A stretch of 64,000 nt of DNA. Origin: Algiphilus sp965216485. Its GTDB lineage: Bacteria; Pseudomonadota; Gammaproteobacteria; Nevskiales; Nevskiaceae. The translations under genes and the position numbers were made by a program. The stretch lies in assembly GCF_965216485.1 (NCBI RefSeq), contig NZ_OZ244162.1, forward strand, positions 930,001-994,000, read 5' to 3'. The notes under the pieces were generated by a model. That model ran no database searches, was not told the DNA's origin, and saw nothing but the letters and a program-made list of their open reading frames with translations. Numbering within the stretch: the first letter of the stretch is position 1; each line of letters opens with the position of its first letter. Of this stretch, positions 1 through 8,104 are shown in pieces.

Positions 1-1
1 T

Positions 2-790
2 CGTCTCAGTCTGCTGCGGCGAGTTACCGAGGCGGGCTGGCGGATCAGTGACGTGGCAGGACTTGAAGACGACAAACTGAGCCAGCTGCTCAAGGATGAA
101 GGCATTCCGACTTCGCGGCCGGTGGTGCAGCCGCCCGAGCTGGAAGCACCTACTCCCGAGGCGCTGGTGAAGCTGGCGCTGGATGCCACCGCCCGGCTCG
201 ACGGTGTGCAGTTCGTGCAGATCATGGAGCGCGCCACGGCGCTGCACTCCACGCCCGTGGTCATGGAAGAAGTCATCAAGCCATTGATGGTGGCCATCGG
301 AGATCGCTGGCGCATGGGGCGCATGCGGGCCTGTCATGAGCACTTTGTGTCGGCCCATCTGCGGTCCTTCCTGGGCGATGTGCTGTCGCAGGCGATGACG
401 GTGAGCGATGGGCCCGTGCTGCTGGTCACCACGCCCTCGCATCAGACGCATGAAATCGGCGCCATGATGGTGGCGGTGACCGCCGCCCGCGCGGGATGGC
501 GCGTCATGTTTCTGGGGCCTAGCCTTCCGGCCGACGAGATTGCCTTCGCCGCGGATGTGACGCGGGCTCGCGCGGTGGCGCTGTCGATCAGTTATCCGGC
601 GGATGACCCGCGCCTGCCGGCACAGCTGCTGCGGCTGCGCTCGCAGCTCGCGCCTGGAACGCCGGTCTTCGCGGGCGGCGCCGCGGTGGACGGCTATCGC
701 CGCTCGCTGGATCAGATTGGCGCCATCATTCCGAAGGATCTGGTCTCCTTCGACCGCGATCTGGAATCACTGCGCCGCGTGCGCGACTGA
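2..790 (+). CDS. MerR-family regulator with B12-binding domain (CarH/LitR type), 5' truncated
   Basis: The reading frame is open to the window edge, so the N-terminal DNA-binding part is mostly missing; the first residues (RRVTEAGWRISDVAG) fit the end of a MerR winged-helix domain. Counting from the in-frame GTG at 53, the four-helix cap domain carries W86, nine residues, then E96-H97, matching the Wx9EH signature of CarH/LitR photoreceptors. The Rossmann-like B12 domain follows with H133-E-I-G, the usual position of the lower axial histidine. Family knowledge: adenosylcobalamin-loaded CarH represses its target in the dark and releases DNA after photolysis, often controlling carotenoid or photolyase genes. 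None of those targets lies downstream here; they may lie upstream of the window. Confidence 0.85.
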   Translation, partial: RLSLLRRVTEAGWRISDVAGLEDDKLSQLLKDEGIPTSRPVVQPPELEAPTPEALVKLALDATARLDGVQFVQIMERATALHSTPVVMEEVIKPLMVAIGDRWRMGRMRACHEHFVSAHLRSFLGDVLSQAMTVSDGPVLLVTTPSHQTHEIGAMMVAVTAARAGWRVMFLGPSLPADEIAFAADVTRARAVALSISYPADDPRLPAQLLRLRSQLAPGTPVFAGGAAVDGYRRSLDQIGAIIPKDLVSFDRDLESLRRVRD

Positions 791-800
791 CGCGCCGTGG

Positions 801-1376
801 TCAGGACGGCCGGCGCGAGGCCCGCTCGCGCTGGCCGCTCTGCGCGAAGCTGCGCAGGAACTCCATCTGGTCGGCCAGGATGCGGCGATTCTGCAGAATC
901 AGATATTCCGCCAGATTGGGCGTGAACGGGATCGCGAGCAGTTTCATGCCGGCCTGCTCGGGTGTACGGTCATCCTTTGCCTGATTACATCTCCGACAGG
1001 CTGTGACGCAGTTCTCCCAGACATTGGCGCCACCGCGCGACACTGGCACCACGTGGTCGCGGGTCAGTTGCGTGGTAGGAAACTGGTTGCCGCAGTAGAG
1101 ACAAAGATTTTCGTCGCGCTGGAAGAGCGTGCGGTTGTTGAGCAATGGCACGCCTTTCTCGAACCGCCGGGAGCGGTCCGCAACCGCAATGATGGAGCCG
1201 ATCTCAAAGCAGGAACGCACGCCCAGTGCGTTGACACCGCCGCGGATGGCAAAACGCTCCTGCCCCGCCTCCCAGCAAACGCGTTCGCGGGCGTACAAGG
1301 TTGCGGCGGTCTGCCAGTTGATCCAACCGACCGGCAAACCGCCGGCATCAAGTTTGAGGATCGCCGGTATCGCCAT
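801..1376 (-). CDS. HNH endonuclease family protein
   Basis: 191 residues. A zinc-type HNH core is visible: C92xxC95, then RDHVVP with H108, then C127xxC130 followed by N131 and K134. This is the layout of stand-alone bacterial HNH nucleases that are common next to housekeeping genes. The first 85 residues are a family-typical N-terminal region without a recognised domain. The ATG at 1376 is preceded by AGGAGAAAGG on the minus strand. It converges on the B12-dependent regulator gene with 10 bp between stops. Biological target unknown; no methylase or other restriction partner is adjacent, so a restriction role is not supported. Confidence 0.85.
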   Translation of the reverse strand: MAIPAILKLDAGGLPVGWINWQTAATLYARERVCWEAGQERFAIRGGVNALGVRSCFEIGSIIAVADRSRRFEKGVPLLNNRTLFQRDENLCLYCGNQFPTTQLTRDHVVPVSRGGANVWENCVTACRRCNQAKDDRTPEQAGMKLLAIPFTPNLAEYLILQNRRILADQMEFLRSFAQSGQRERASRRPS

Positions 1377-1585
1377 GGCCTTGCCTTTCTCCTGCGGTCA
1401 TCGTAGCTGATCCCGTGCTCGGAGGGATAACCGCCGGGCATTGTCAATATGCTGCCCAGCGCCAATGACGCTTCTATGAAAAAGGGGGTGCCACGGGTGG
1501 AGACGACAAGCAGCCGTCGGGGCGCGCGCGACGTTGAGCGTGTGCTGCTGATCAGGATAGCGGGGCGCCAGACCTTGGCGCGCGC

Positions 1586-1659
1586 TGGAGCGGGTGATGG
1601 GAATCGAACCCACGTCATCAGCTTGGGAAGCTGAGGTTCTACCATTGAACTACACCCGC
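1586..1659 (-). tRNA. tRNA-Gly (anticodon CCC)
   Basis: Complete cloverleaf on the minus strand: seven-pair acceptor stem GCGGGTG/CACCCGC, D-arm GTTC..GAAC, anticodon stem TCAGC/GCTGA closing the loop TTCCCAA (anticodon CCC), T-loop TTCGATT, discriminator T and encoded CCA (CCA at 1586-1588). The sequence closely resembles E. coli glyU, which has the same anticodon. It reads GGG codons. No integrase or attachment-site duplication is seen next to it. Confidence 0.95.
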
Positions 1660-1681
1660 CAATCGCGGTCACCAGCTGTGC

Positions 1682-1687
1682 ATTCTA
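1682..1687 (-). promoter_or_regulatory. Possible -10 box of the tRNA-Gly promoter
   Basis: TAGAAT on the minus strand lies 22 bp upstream of the mature tRNA 5' end, a suitable distance for a -10 element. No good -35 box stands at 16-18 bp; a TTGACG occurs 24 bp upstream, which is too far. Weak call from position and match only. Confidence 0.3.
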
Positions 1688-1790
1688 CCGTGTGCCTGAT
1701 GACCATTGCGTCGTCAACGGCATGCGGGCAGCGTCTGGTGCTCAGTTATGATGCGCCGCTGTCTTCCGGAAACCAAGTGATTTCGTGCCA

Positions 1791-2783
1791 ATGGTCGCAA
1801 TAGTCCTCAATGGCGATTCGCGCGAGGTGCGCGAAGGCCAATCGATCGCTGCCCTGCTCGATGATCTCGGCTTGGGTGCCCAGCGCGTAGTGGTCGAACA
1901 CAACGGCGATATCGTCGCGCGGACCGCCTATCAACAGGTTCAACTGCAGGCGGGCGACACCGTCGAAGTCGTGCGCGCGATCGGCGGCGGCGAAGAGGCC
2001 GCGAGCGCGGACCGCTGGACCGTGGCCGGCCGCAGCTTCGGATCACGTCTGTTGGTGGGCACCGGCAAGTACCGGGACCTGACACAGACCCGAGCCGCCA
2101 TCGACGCCTCCGGCGCCGAGATCGTGACTGTCGCACTGCGTCGGACCAACATTGGTCAGGATGCCGACGCGCCCAATCTGCTCGACGCTGTGCCGCCCAG
2201 CGAATTCACCATCCTGCCCAACACGGCAGGGTGCTATACCGCCGACGAGGCCGTCCGGGTCTGTCGACTGGCGCGCGAATTGCTGGACGGGCACACCCTG
2301 GTCAAGCTCGAGGTGATCGGGGATCCGACCACGCTGTATCCGGACGTACCGGCGACGCTGGCTGCGGCCGAAACGCTGGTAGCAGAGGGCTTCGAGGTCA
2401 TGGCCTACACCAGTGACGATCCGGTCATGTGCCGACGGCTGGAAGAGGCAGGCTGCGTGGCGGTGATGCCGCTGGCGGCACCCATCGGTTCCGGTCTTGG
2501 CATCCAGAACCACTACAACCTGATGACTATCCTGGAACAGGCCAACGTACCGATTCTGGTGGACGCTGGCGTCGGGACGGCCTCCGATGCCGCGGTGGCC
2601 ATGGAACTCGGCTGCGACGGCGTGCTGATGAATACCGCCATCGCCGAGGCCAAGGACCCGCTGGGCATGGCACATGCCATGAAGCTGGGTGTGCAGGCTG
2701 GCCGCGCCGCCTTTCTCGCCGGCCGCATGCCACGCCGGCGCTTTGCATCGGCGTCTTCACCCATCGAAGGTGTCGTGCGGTGA
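1791..2783 (+). CDS. thiG: Fused sulfur-carrier ThiS / thiazole synthase ThiG
   Basis: 330 residues from ATG 1791; GTG 1785 is a two-codon-longer alternative and no strong ribosome site decides between them. Residues 1-67 are a ThiS-like ubiquitin fold (MVAIVLNGDSREV) with Gly-Gly at 65-67. From about residue 75 a full ThiG TIM barrel follows, with the Schiff-base lysine K172 in LVKLEVIGD. ThiG builds the thiazole phosphate of thiamine from deoxyxylulose phosphate, dehydroglycine and sulfur delivered on the ThiS C-terminus. In this fusion the ThiS glycines are not a free C-terminus, so sulfur delivery must differ or another ThiS must exist. The stop overlaps trmB. No TPP riboswitch was recognised upstream. 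Confidence 0.9.
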   Translation: MVAIVLNGDSREVREGQSIAALLDDLGLGAQRVVVEHNGDIVARTAYQQVQLQAGDTVEVVRAIGGGEEAASADRWTVAGRSFGSRLLVGTGKYRDLTQTRAAIDASGAEIVTVALRRTNIGQDADAPNLLDAVPPSEFTILPNTAGCYTADEAVRVCRLARELLDGHTLVKLEVIGDPTTLYPDVPATLAAAETLVAEGFEVMAYTSDDPVMCRRLEEAGCVAVMPLAAPIGSGLGIQNHYNLMTILEQANVPILVDAGVGTASDAAVAMELGCDGVLMNTAIAEAKDPLGMAHAMKLGVQAGRAAFLAGRMPRRRFASASSPIEGVVR

Positions 2784-3496
2784 CCACCGCTACCGGCGAC
2801 ACCATGGAGCGTCCGGACGCCGTGGCACCGCTACGTCGCGTGCGCAGCTTCGTGAGGCGCGAGGGCCGCATGACGCCCGCGCAGGCCGATGCGCTAGAGC
2901 GTCTGTGGCCGCGCTACGGTGTAAAGCTGAGCGACGCGGGGCAGGTGCAGGCGCGCTTTGTGCAGCCGGCACCGCTGACGCTGGAGATCGGTTTCGGTAG
3001 CGGCGAGGCGACGCTGTGGCGCGCGCAACAGGATCCGGCGCGTAACGTGCTGGGCATTGAAGTCCATCGCCCCGGGGTCGGCGGTCTGATGCTGCGTGCC
3101 GCGCAGGCCGGCATCGACAATCTGCGCGTGGCCTGTACCGACGCGGTCGAGTTCATCGAGGCCATGCCGTCGGCCAGCATCGAGACCGCGATCATCGAGT
3201 TCCCCGACCCGTGGCCCAAGAAGCGTCACCACAAGCGCCGTCTCGTGCAGCCGGCCTTTGTGGCCACCCTGGTCGAGCGCATCGCCCCTGGCGGCAACCT
3301 GCTGCTGGCCACCGACTGGGCCGACTACGCCGAGCATATGCTTGAGGTGCTTGAGGCGGTTCCGGCGTTGCGCAATGCGGCGCCGGCGGGACGCGGCTAC
3401 GCGCCGCGCTCGGCCATGCGCCCGCCGACGCGCTTCGAGGAACGCGGCCTCCGGCGCGGTCACAGCGTCTTCGATCTGGCCTATCGCCGTGTCTGA
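2780..3496 (+). CDS. trmB: tRNA (guanine-N7-)-methyltransferase TrmB
   Basis: 238 residues from GTG 2780, which overlaps the thiG stop (GTGA) and has GAAGG nine bases upstream; ATG 2804 is an alternative without a ribosome site. It makes 7-methylguanosine at position 46 of the tRNA variable loop using S-adenosylmethionine. The SAM-binding motif LEIGFGSGEA and the family signature PDPWPKKRHHKRR, including the catalytic Asp, are intact. The C-terminus has TRFEERGLRRGHSVFDL as in other TrmB proteins. It overlaps prkB by eight bases, so thiG-trmB-prkB-aldo-keto reductase is probably one transcript. Confidence 0.95.
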   Translation: MTTATGDTMERPDAVAPLRRVRSFVRREGRMTPAQADALERLWPRYGVKLSDAGQVQARFVQPAPLTLEIGFGSGEATLWRAQQDPARNVLGIEVHRPGVGGLMLRAAQAGIDNLRVACTDAVEFIEAMPSASIETAIIEFPDPWPKKRHHKRRLVQPAFVATLVERIAPGGNLLLATDWADYAEHMLEVLEAVPALRNAAPAGRGYAPRSAMRPPTRFEERGLRRGHSVFDLAYRRV

Positions 3497-4400
3497 ACGC
3501 CATCCTGTCATCGCCGTCACCGGGTCGAGCGGTGCCGGGACGAGCACCTTCATGCAGGTGTTCGAACGCGTCGCGCATCAGCTGGATCTGCACATCGCCT
3601 TCGTCGAAGGCGATGCCTTCCACGCGTATGACCGCGAACACATGCAGGCGGCGGTGTCGCGGGCACGCATTCGTGGTGAAAATTTCTCGCACTTCGGGCC
3701 ACAGGCAAACCTGCTCGACAAGCTGGAGGCGCTGTTCGCCAACTACGGCCGCAACGGCACCGGCAAGACGCGCCGCTATCTGCACACCGAGGCGGAAGCC
3801 ATTGAAGCCGGGCAGCCGGTGGGTACCTTCACGCCCTGGGAGCCGCTGCCGCCGGACAGCGACATGCTGGTCTATGAGGGCCTGCACGGCGGCGTGGTGA
3901 CCAACGAGCTGAACATTGCCCAGCACGTCGACCTGCTGATCGGCGTGGCGCCCATCGTCAATCTTGAGTGGATCCAGAAGATCCGCCGCGATACCGGCGA
4001 GCGGGGGCACGACCCGGAGGAAGTCACGCGCACGATCCTGCGCCGCATGCCGGATTACGTGAACTACATTTCCCCCCAGTTCTCGCGTACCGACATCAAT
4101 TTCCAGCGGGTACCGCTGGTGGATGTGGCCAATCCCTTCATGCGTGCCGATATTCCGAGTGCCGAGGAAAGCGTGGTGGTGGTCCGCTTTGCCGAGGGCA
4201 GTCGTACACGGCCCGACTTCGCCGAATGGCTTGCGCGCATTCCGGGTGCCTTCGCCACCCGCTCGGACACCATTGTGGTGCCGGGGCCCCAGCAGCCATT
4301 GGCCATCGAACTCATCCTGCGGCCGGCGGTGGAGCAGCTCGCCGCGCGCCGCGCACAAGCCTTAGGAGCATCGCGTGGAATACCGTCAGCTAGCACATAG
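3489..4400 (+). CDS. prkB: Phosphoribulokinase PrkB
   Basis: 303 residues from GTG 3489. The protein starts with a P-loop, GSSGAGTST, and contains VYEGLHGG and IQKIRRDT, all as in proteobacterial phosphoribulokinases of about 290 residues. The reaction is ATP-dependent phosphorylation of ribulose 5-phosphate to ribulose 1,5-bisphosphate. No RuBisCO or other Calvin-cycle gene is in the window; rpe (substrate supply) is 52 kb away. PrkB also occurs in heterotrophs such as E. coli, where its role is unclear, so autotrophy cannot be inferred. The last 26 bases overlap the aldo-keto reductase gene. Confidence 0.92.
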   Translation: MSERHPVIAVTGSSGAGTSTFMQVFERVAHQLDLHIAFVEGDAFHAYDREHMQAAVSRARIRGENFSHFGPQANLLDKLEALFANYGRNGTGKTRRYLHTEAEAIEAGQPVGTFTPWEPLPPDSDMLVYEGLHGGVVTNELNIAQHVDLLIGVAPIVNLEWIQKIRRDTGERGHDPEEVTRTILRRMPDYVNYISPQFSRTDINFQRVPLVDVANPFMRADIPSAEESVVVVRFAEGSRTRPDFAEWLARIPGAFATRSDTIVVPGPQQPLAIELILRPAVEQLAARRAQALGASRGIPSAST

Positions 4401-5409
4401 CGATCTGGAAGTCAGCCATATCTGCCTCGGTACGATGACCTGGGGCGAACAGAACACCGAGGCCGAGGCCTTCGAGCAGCTTGACTATGCGCTGGATAGG
4501 GGCATCAACTTCATCGATACCGCTGAGATGTATCCGGTGGCGCCGCGCGACGAGACCCAGGGCGCGACGGAAAGCATCATCGGCAATTGGCTGGCACGCC
4601 GCGGCGGGCGCGAGGATATCGTGCTGGCGAGCAAGGTCACCGGGCGCAGCCAGATGCACTGGATTCGCGGCGGCCCACGCCTGACCCGGCAGCAGATCGT
4701 GGAAGCCTGCGAAGACAGCCTGCAGCGCCTGCAGACCGACTATCTCGACCTGTATCAGGTGCACTGGCCCGATCGCGCCACCAACTTCTTCGGCAAGCTC
4801 GGCTATCAGCACCGCGAGGAAGAAGACGTCGCCGAGATCAGCGAAACGCTGGGCACCCTGGCCGAGCTGGTCGAGGCCGGCAAGGTGCGCTACATCGGTA
4901 TTTCCAATGAGACCCCTTGGGGGCTGGCCGAATACCTGCGGCTGGCGGAGATCCACGGCTGGCCGCGCGTGGTGTCGATCCAGAATCCGTACAACCTGCT
5001 CAATCGCAGCTACGAGATCGGCCTGTCCGAGTTCTCCTATCGCGAGGGTGTCGGCCTGCTCGCCTATTCCCCGCTGGCCTTTGGCGTGCTGTCTGGCAAG
5101 TACCTGGACGGCCAGCGACCGGAAGGGGCGCGCATCACGCTGTTCGAGCGGTTTTCGCGCTACAACGGCGAGATCGCCGAGGCCGCCACCCGTGCCTACG
5201 TCGAACTGGCGCAGGCGCATCGGCTGGACCCGGCGCAGATGGCGCTGGCCTTCGTCAACTCGCGTGGCTTCGTCGCCTCCAACATCATCGGCGCGACCAC
5301 GATGGAGCAGCTCAAGCGCAACATCGACAGCCACAAGCTGTCGCTGGACGCCAAGGTACTGAAGGGTATCGAAGCCATTCATCAGCGTTATCCGAACCCC
5401 TGTCCATGA
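4375..5409 (+). CDS. tas: NADP(H)-dependent aldo-keto reductase, Tas family
   Basis: 344 residues, close to the 346 of E. coli Tas, and alignable in character throughout: MEYRQLAHSDLEVSHICLG, DTAEMYP (catalytic Asp and Tyr), KVTGRS (catalytic Lys), LYQVHWPDR (catalytic His). The fold is a (beta/alpha)8 barrel of the Kv-beta-like AKR branch, reducing aldehydes or ketones with NADPH; the physiological substrate is not established. GTG 4375 is chosen because AGGAG lies six bases upstream and the N-terminus matches the family. It overlaps the end of prkB. Confidence 0.9.
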   Translation: MEYRQLAHSDLEVSHICLGTMTWGEQNTEAEAFEQLDYALDRGINFIDTAEMYPVAPRDETQGATESIIGNWLARRGGREDIVLASKVTGRSQMHWIRGGPRLTRQQIVEACEDSLQRLQTDYLDLYQVHWPDRATNFFGKLGYQHREEEDVAEISETLGTLAELVEAGKVRYIGISNETPWGLAEYLRLAEIHGWPRVVSIQNPYNLLNRSYEIGLSEFSYREGVGLLAYSPLAFGVLSGKYLDGQRPEGARITLFERFSRYNGEIAEAATRAYVELAQAHRLDPAQMALAFVNSRGFVASNIIGATTMEQLKRNIDSHKLSLDAKVLKGIEAIHQRYPNPCP

Positions 5410-5608
5410 GCACGGCGCGCCGCGTTTTGGGGCTCCGTGACGCCTGGGTGAACCGGGTATCGGGGCCGCGCTGGCTCTAATCCCGGCGGATTCAGCCGTT
5501 TGTCTGCATTCTGCTGCAGCCCGGTTGCGCCATGCCCAGCTCGGGTCTATAACGGAAAGACCGACAGAAATCGACACGCTCTTCTCGCCGTGTCGAGTGG
5601 AGGTACGT

Positions 5609-5911
5609 ATGGCGGACTGGATGCGCGATCTCGCGGTTGGTCAGTGGTACGAGATGGGCCAGGGCCCGGTTGAGGTCATCGGAATCGATGTCGACAACGA
5701 GGTCGTGCTGGTGCAGCACTTCGACGGAGAGCTCGAGGAATTCGACTTCGACGCCTGGATGGAACTGCGCGCGCAGCCGATCGCCCCGCCCGAGGACTGG
5801 ACCGGTGCCATGGGGTGCACCCGCGAGGAGGTCGACGACGGCGTATCGGATGTGCCGCGCGCCGGGCGCTGGGACAGCGCGCTCGACATTCTCGATCAGC
5901 GATTGAACTAG
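5609..5911 (+). CDS. Small conserved acidic protein (DUF6763-like)
   Basis: 100 residues from ATG 5609, with GGAGG six bases upstream. Sequence features: MADWMRDLAVGQWYEMGQG, then VEVIGIDVDNEVVLVQHFDGELEEFDFDAW in which valine/isoleucine strands alternate with acidic residues, then a proline-rich turn and GRWDSALDILDQ. It looks like a small soluble cytoplasmic beta protein. I associate it with a small gammaproteobacterial family (DUF6763), but without certainty. No function can be given. Its stop overlaps the convergent permease gene by four bases. Confidence 0.75.
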   Translation: MADWMRDLAVGQWYEMGQGPVEVIGIDVDNEVVLVQHFDGELEEFDFDAWMELRAQPIAPPEDWTGAMGCTREEVDDGVSDVPRAGRWDSALDILDQRLN

Positions 5912-7251
5912 CCCACAGCCTGCCGCTCGCGTCGCCAGTACCAGGCAGCCAGGGCGACCGCAGGCAGTCCAAGGGCGGCGGAGCACAGAAACATCCCGGC
6001 GTAGCCGATGCTGTCGACCAGCGCGCCGCTGAAGCCGCCCGCCACCTGGCCCGGCAGGGTCATCAACGAACTGAACAGCGCGTACTGCGTGGCGGTGTAA
6101 CCCACCCGCGTCAGGGATGACAGGAAGGCAATGAACACGGCGATGGCCACCCCGCCGGTGAGGTTGTCGGCGACGATGGTCGCGATCAATCCATAGCGCT
6201 CGGGGCCAAGGCCGGCCAGCCAGACGAAGACCAAGTTGGTCACCGGCGCCATCACCGCAGCTCCGAGCAAAACGCGCGGAATGCCGAAGCGGGCCACCAG
6301 CAGTCCCCCCATGGCGGCGCCGCTGAGCGTGACCGCCAGCCCGAAGGCGGCGGCGATATTGGCGATCTCCCCCTTGCTGAAGCCCAGGTCGAGGTAGAAG
6401 GGGTTGGCCATGACGCCCATGAAGATGTCGCTGATACGGAAGGTCCCGATCAGCACCAGGATGGCGGCGGCATGCCAGCGATAGCGTGCAAAGAACTCGG
6501 CAAAGGGGCAGACCACGGCGCCGATGAACCAGGCGCGCAGATCGCGTTGCCAGCCGGTGTGGTGGGTGCGGTCGAGAAAGTCGACCACCCGCTGCTCCAG
6601 CGCTTCGCTGTTGGCGTCGCGCGCGACCTCGGGCTCGCGCACGATCAGCGTGCAGCCGATGCCGACCAGCATGAGCGCCGCCATGCCGCCGTAGGCGAGG
6701 GACCAATCGCCGATCTCGGCCAGGTGCAGGGCGCCGGCCCCTGCGGCCAGCAGCGCGACGCGGTAGCCGAAGACATAGGTCGAGGCCATCGCGCCCTGCA
6801 TGGTGTCCGGCACCGCCTCGATGCGGTAGGCGTCGATGGCGATGTCCTGCGTGGCCGAAGCAAAGGCGGTCAGTACCGCCAGTGCCGCCACCAGCGCCAG
6901 CGCATTGCTCGGATCGACCAGGCTCATGCCCAGCAACGCGCCCGCGATACCGAGTTGGGTGAGCAGCATCCAGCCGCGGCGCTTGCCCAGCAGACGGGTG
7001 AACAGCGGGATAGGAAGACGGTCGACCAGCGGTGCCCAGAAGATCTTCAGGCTGTGCGCGAGTCCGACCCAGGACAGAAAGCCGATATCGGTTCGCGAGA
7101 CGCCAAGATCGCTCAGCCAGGCGGAGAATGTGCCGCCCACCAGTAGCAGCGGGAGTCCTGCGGAAAAGCCCAGCAGGGCCATGCCGATGACGCGCGGATG
7201 CGCATAGACGGAGAGCGCTGCGCGCCAGCCTGCCGTCCCGGGCTGCCTCAA
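5908..7251 (-). CDS. ampG: AmpG-like MFS permease (muropeptide transporter family)
   Basis: 447 residues from TTG 7251, whose TTGA overlaps the xthA stop; the frame stays open further upstream but that part lies inside xthA and reads as shadow sequence. The N-terminus LSVYAHPRVIGMALLGFSAGLPLLL and the following LSDLGVSRTDIGFLS, DRLPIPLFTRLLGKRRGW and ASATQDIAIDAYR segments are typical of AmpG. About twelve hydrophobic segments are visible. AmpG imports anhydro-muropeptides released during cell-wall turnover, feeding peptidoglycan recycling and, in some species, AmpC induction. The exact substrate here is inferred from family. Probably cotranscribed with xthA. Confidence 0.85.
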   Translation of the reverse strand: MRQPGTAGWRAALSVYAHPRVIGMALLGFSAGLPLLLVGGTFSAWLSDLGVSRTDIGFLSWVGLAHSLKIFWAPLVDRLPIPLFTRLLGKRRGWMLLTQLGIAGALLGMSLVDPSNALALVAALAVLTAFASATQDIAIDAYRIEAVPDTMQGAMASTYVFGYRVALLAAGAGALHLAEIGDWSLAYGGMAALMLVGIGCTLIVREPEVARDANSEALEQRVVDFLDRTHHTGWQRDLRAWFIGAVVCPFAEFFARYRWHAAAILVLIGTFRISDIFMGVMANPFYLDLGFSKGEIANIAAAFGLAVTLSGAAMGGLLVARFGIPRVLLGAAVMAPVTNLVFVWLAGLGPERYGLIATIVADNLTGGVAIAVFIAFLSSLTRVGYTATQYALFSSLMTLPGQVAGGFSGALVDSIGYAGMFLCSAALGLPAVALAAWYWRRERQAVG

Positions 7252-8045
7252 GCAGCGCTCCGCAGCGCCGGTGCCGCGTAGTCGCCGATCAGTGGCGCGT
7301 GGTCGGACAGCTTCTGGTCCTTGTACACCCGCATCGCCTGCAGTAGACCCGCGATGCCCGGGGTGCAGATCTGGTAGTCGATGCGCCATCCGACGTTGTT
7401 CTCGCGTGCCCGACCGCGCTGTGACCACCAGGTGTAGCCCTCGTCGGCCTCGTCCGGATAGAGGCTGCGGAAGGCGTCCACCCAGCCCAATTCATCGAAG
7501 ACCGTATCCAGCCAGGCGCGCTCCTCCGGTAGAAAGCCGGAATTCTTGCGGTTGCTGCGCCAGTTCTTCAGATCGATCTCGCGGTGGGCAATGTTGACGT
7601 CGCCGCAGACGATGTAGTCCCGCCCCGAGGCGTGCCAGTCGCGCAGGATGGGGGTGAGCCAGTCGAGCACACGGTATTTCTCGTCCTGCCGTTCCTGCTT
7701 GGAGGAGCCGGAGGGCAGATACAGGCTGACCACGGACAGATTGCCGTAGCGCGCTTCCAGGTAGCGGCCCTCGTCATCGAAGGTGGCGTCTCCCAGTTGG
7801 TCGAGGACCTGGTCCGGCGCGCTGCGCATGTACAGCCCGACGCCGCTGTAGCCGGCGCGGCTGGCCGGGTTGAGCGCAATGTGCCAGCCGTCGGGGCGGA
7901 ATTCGGGCTGGGCGTCGAACTGTTCCTGCGTGATGCGGGTTTCCTGCAGGCAGAGAACATCGGTGCCGGATTCCGGCAGCCAGTCGAAGAGACCTTTGCG
8001 CGCACTCGCGCGCAATCCGTTGCAGTTGAGGGTGACGATGCGCAC
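7248..8045 (-). CDS. xthA: Exodeoxyribonuclease III
   Basis: 265 residues, the normal family length. Landmarks of the EEP metal-dependent nuclease fold: MRIVTLNCNGLRA (Asn), LCLQETR (metal-binding Glu), SLYLPSG, CGDVNIAH (catalytic Asp-Asn), GWRIDYQ and the final SDHAPL (catalytic Asp-His). It acts as a 3'-5' exonuclease and AP endonuclease in base excision repair. The gene is divergent from pyrE with 59 bp between starts and runs into the AmpG-like gene with a four-base overlap. Confidence 0.95.
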   Translation of the reverse strand: MRIVTLNCNGLRASARKGLFDWLPESGTDVLCLQETRITQEQFDAQPEFRPDGWHIALNPASRAGYSGVGLYMRSAPDQVLDQLGDATFDDEGRYLEARYGNLSVVSLYLPSGSSKQERQDEKYRVLDWLTPILRDWHASGRDYIVCGDVNIAHREIDLKNWRSNRKNSGFLPEERAWLDTVFDELGWVDAFRSLYPDEADEGYTWWSQRGRARENNVGWRIDYQICTPGIAGLLQAMRVYKDQKLSDHAPLIGDYAAPALRSAA

Positions 8046-8104
8046 GGCACTTTTTAGCGAAAATGCGGCCCGGCAGTGTATCCACTCTCAGCCAGGAAGG
8101 CCGC

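Noticed and set aside
1377..1700. Integration site at tRNA-Gly
   Set aside because: No integrase and no second copy of the tRNA 3' end in the window.
1660..1790. TPP riboswitch before thiSG
   Set aside because: Neither the CTGAGA core nor the expected paired stems could be found.
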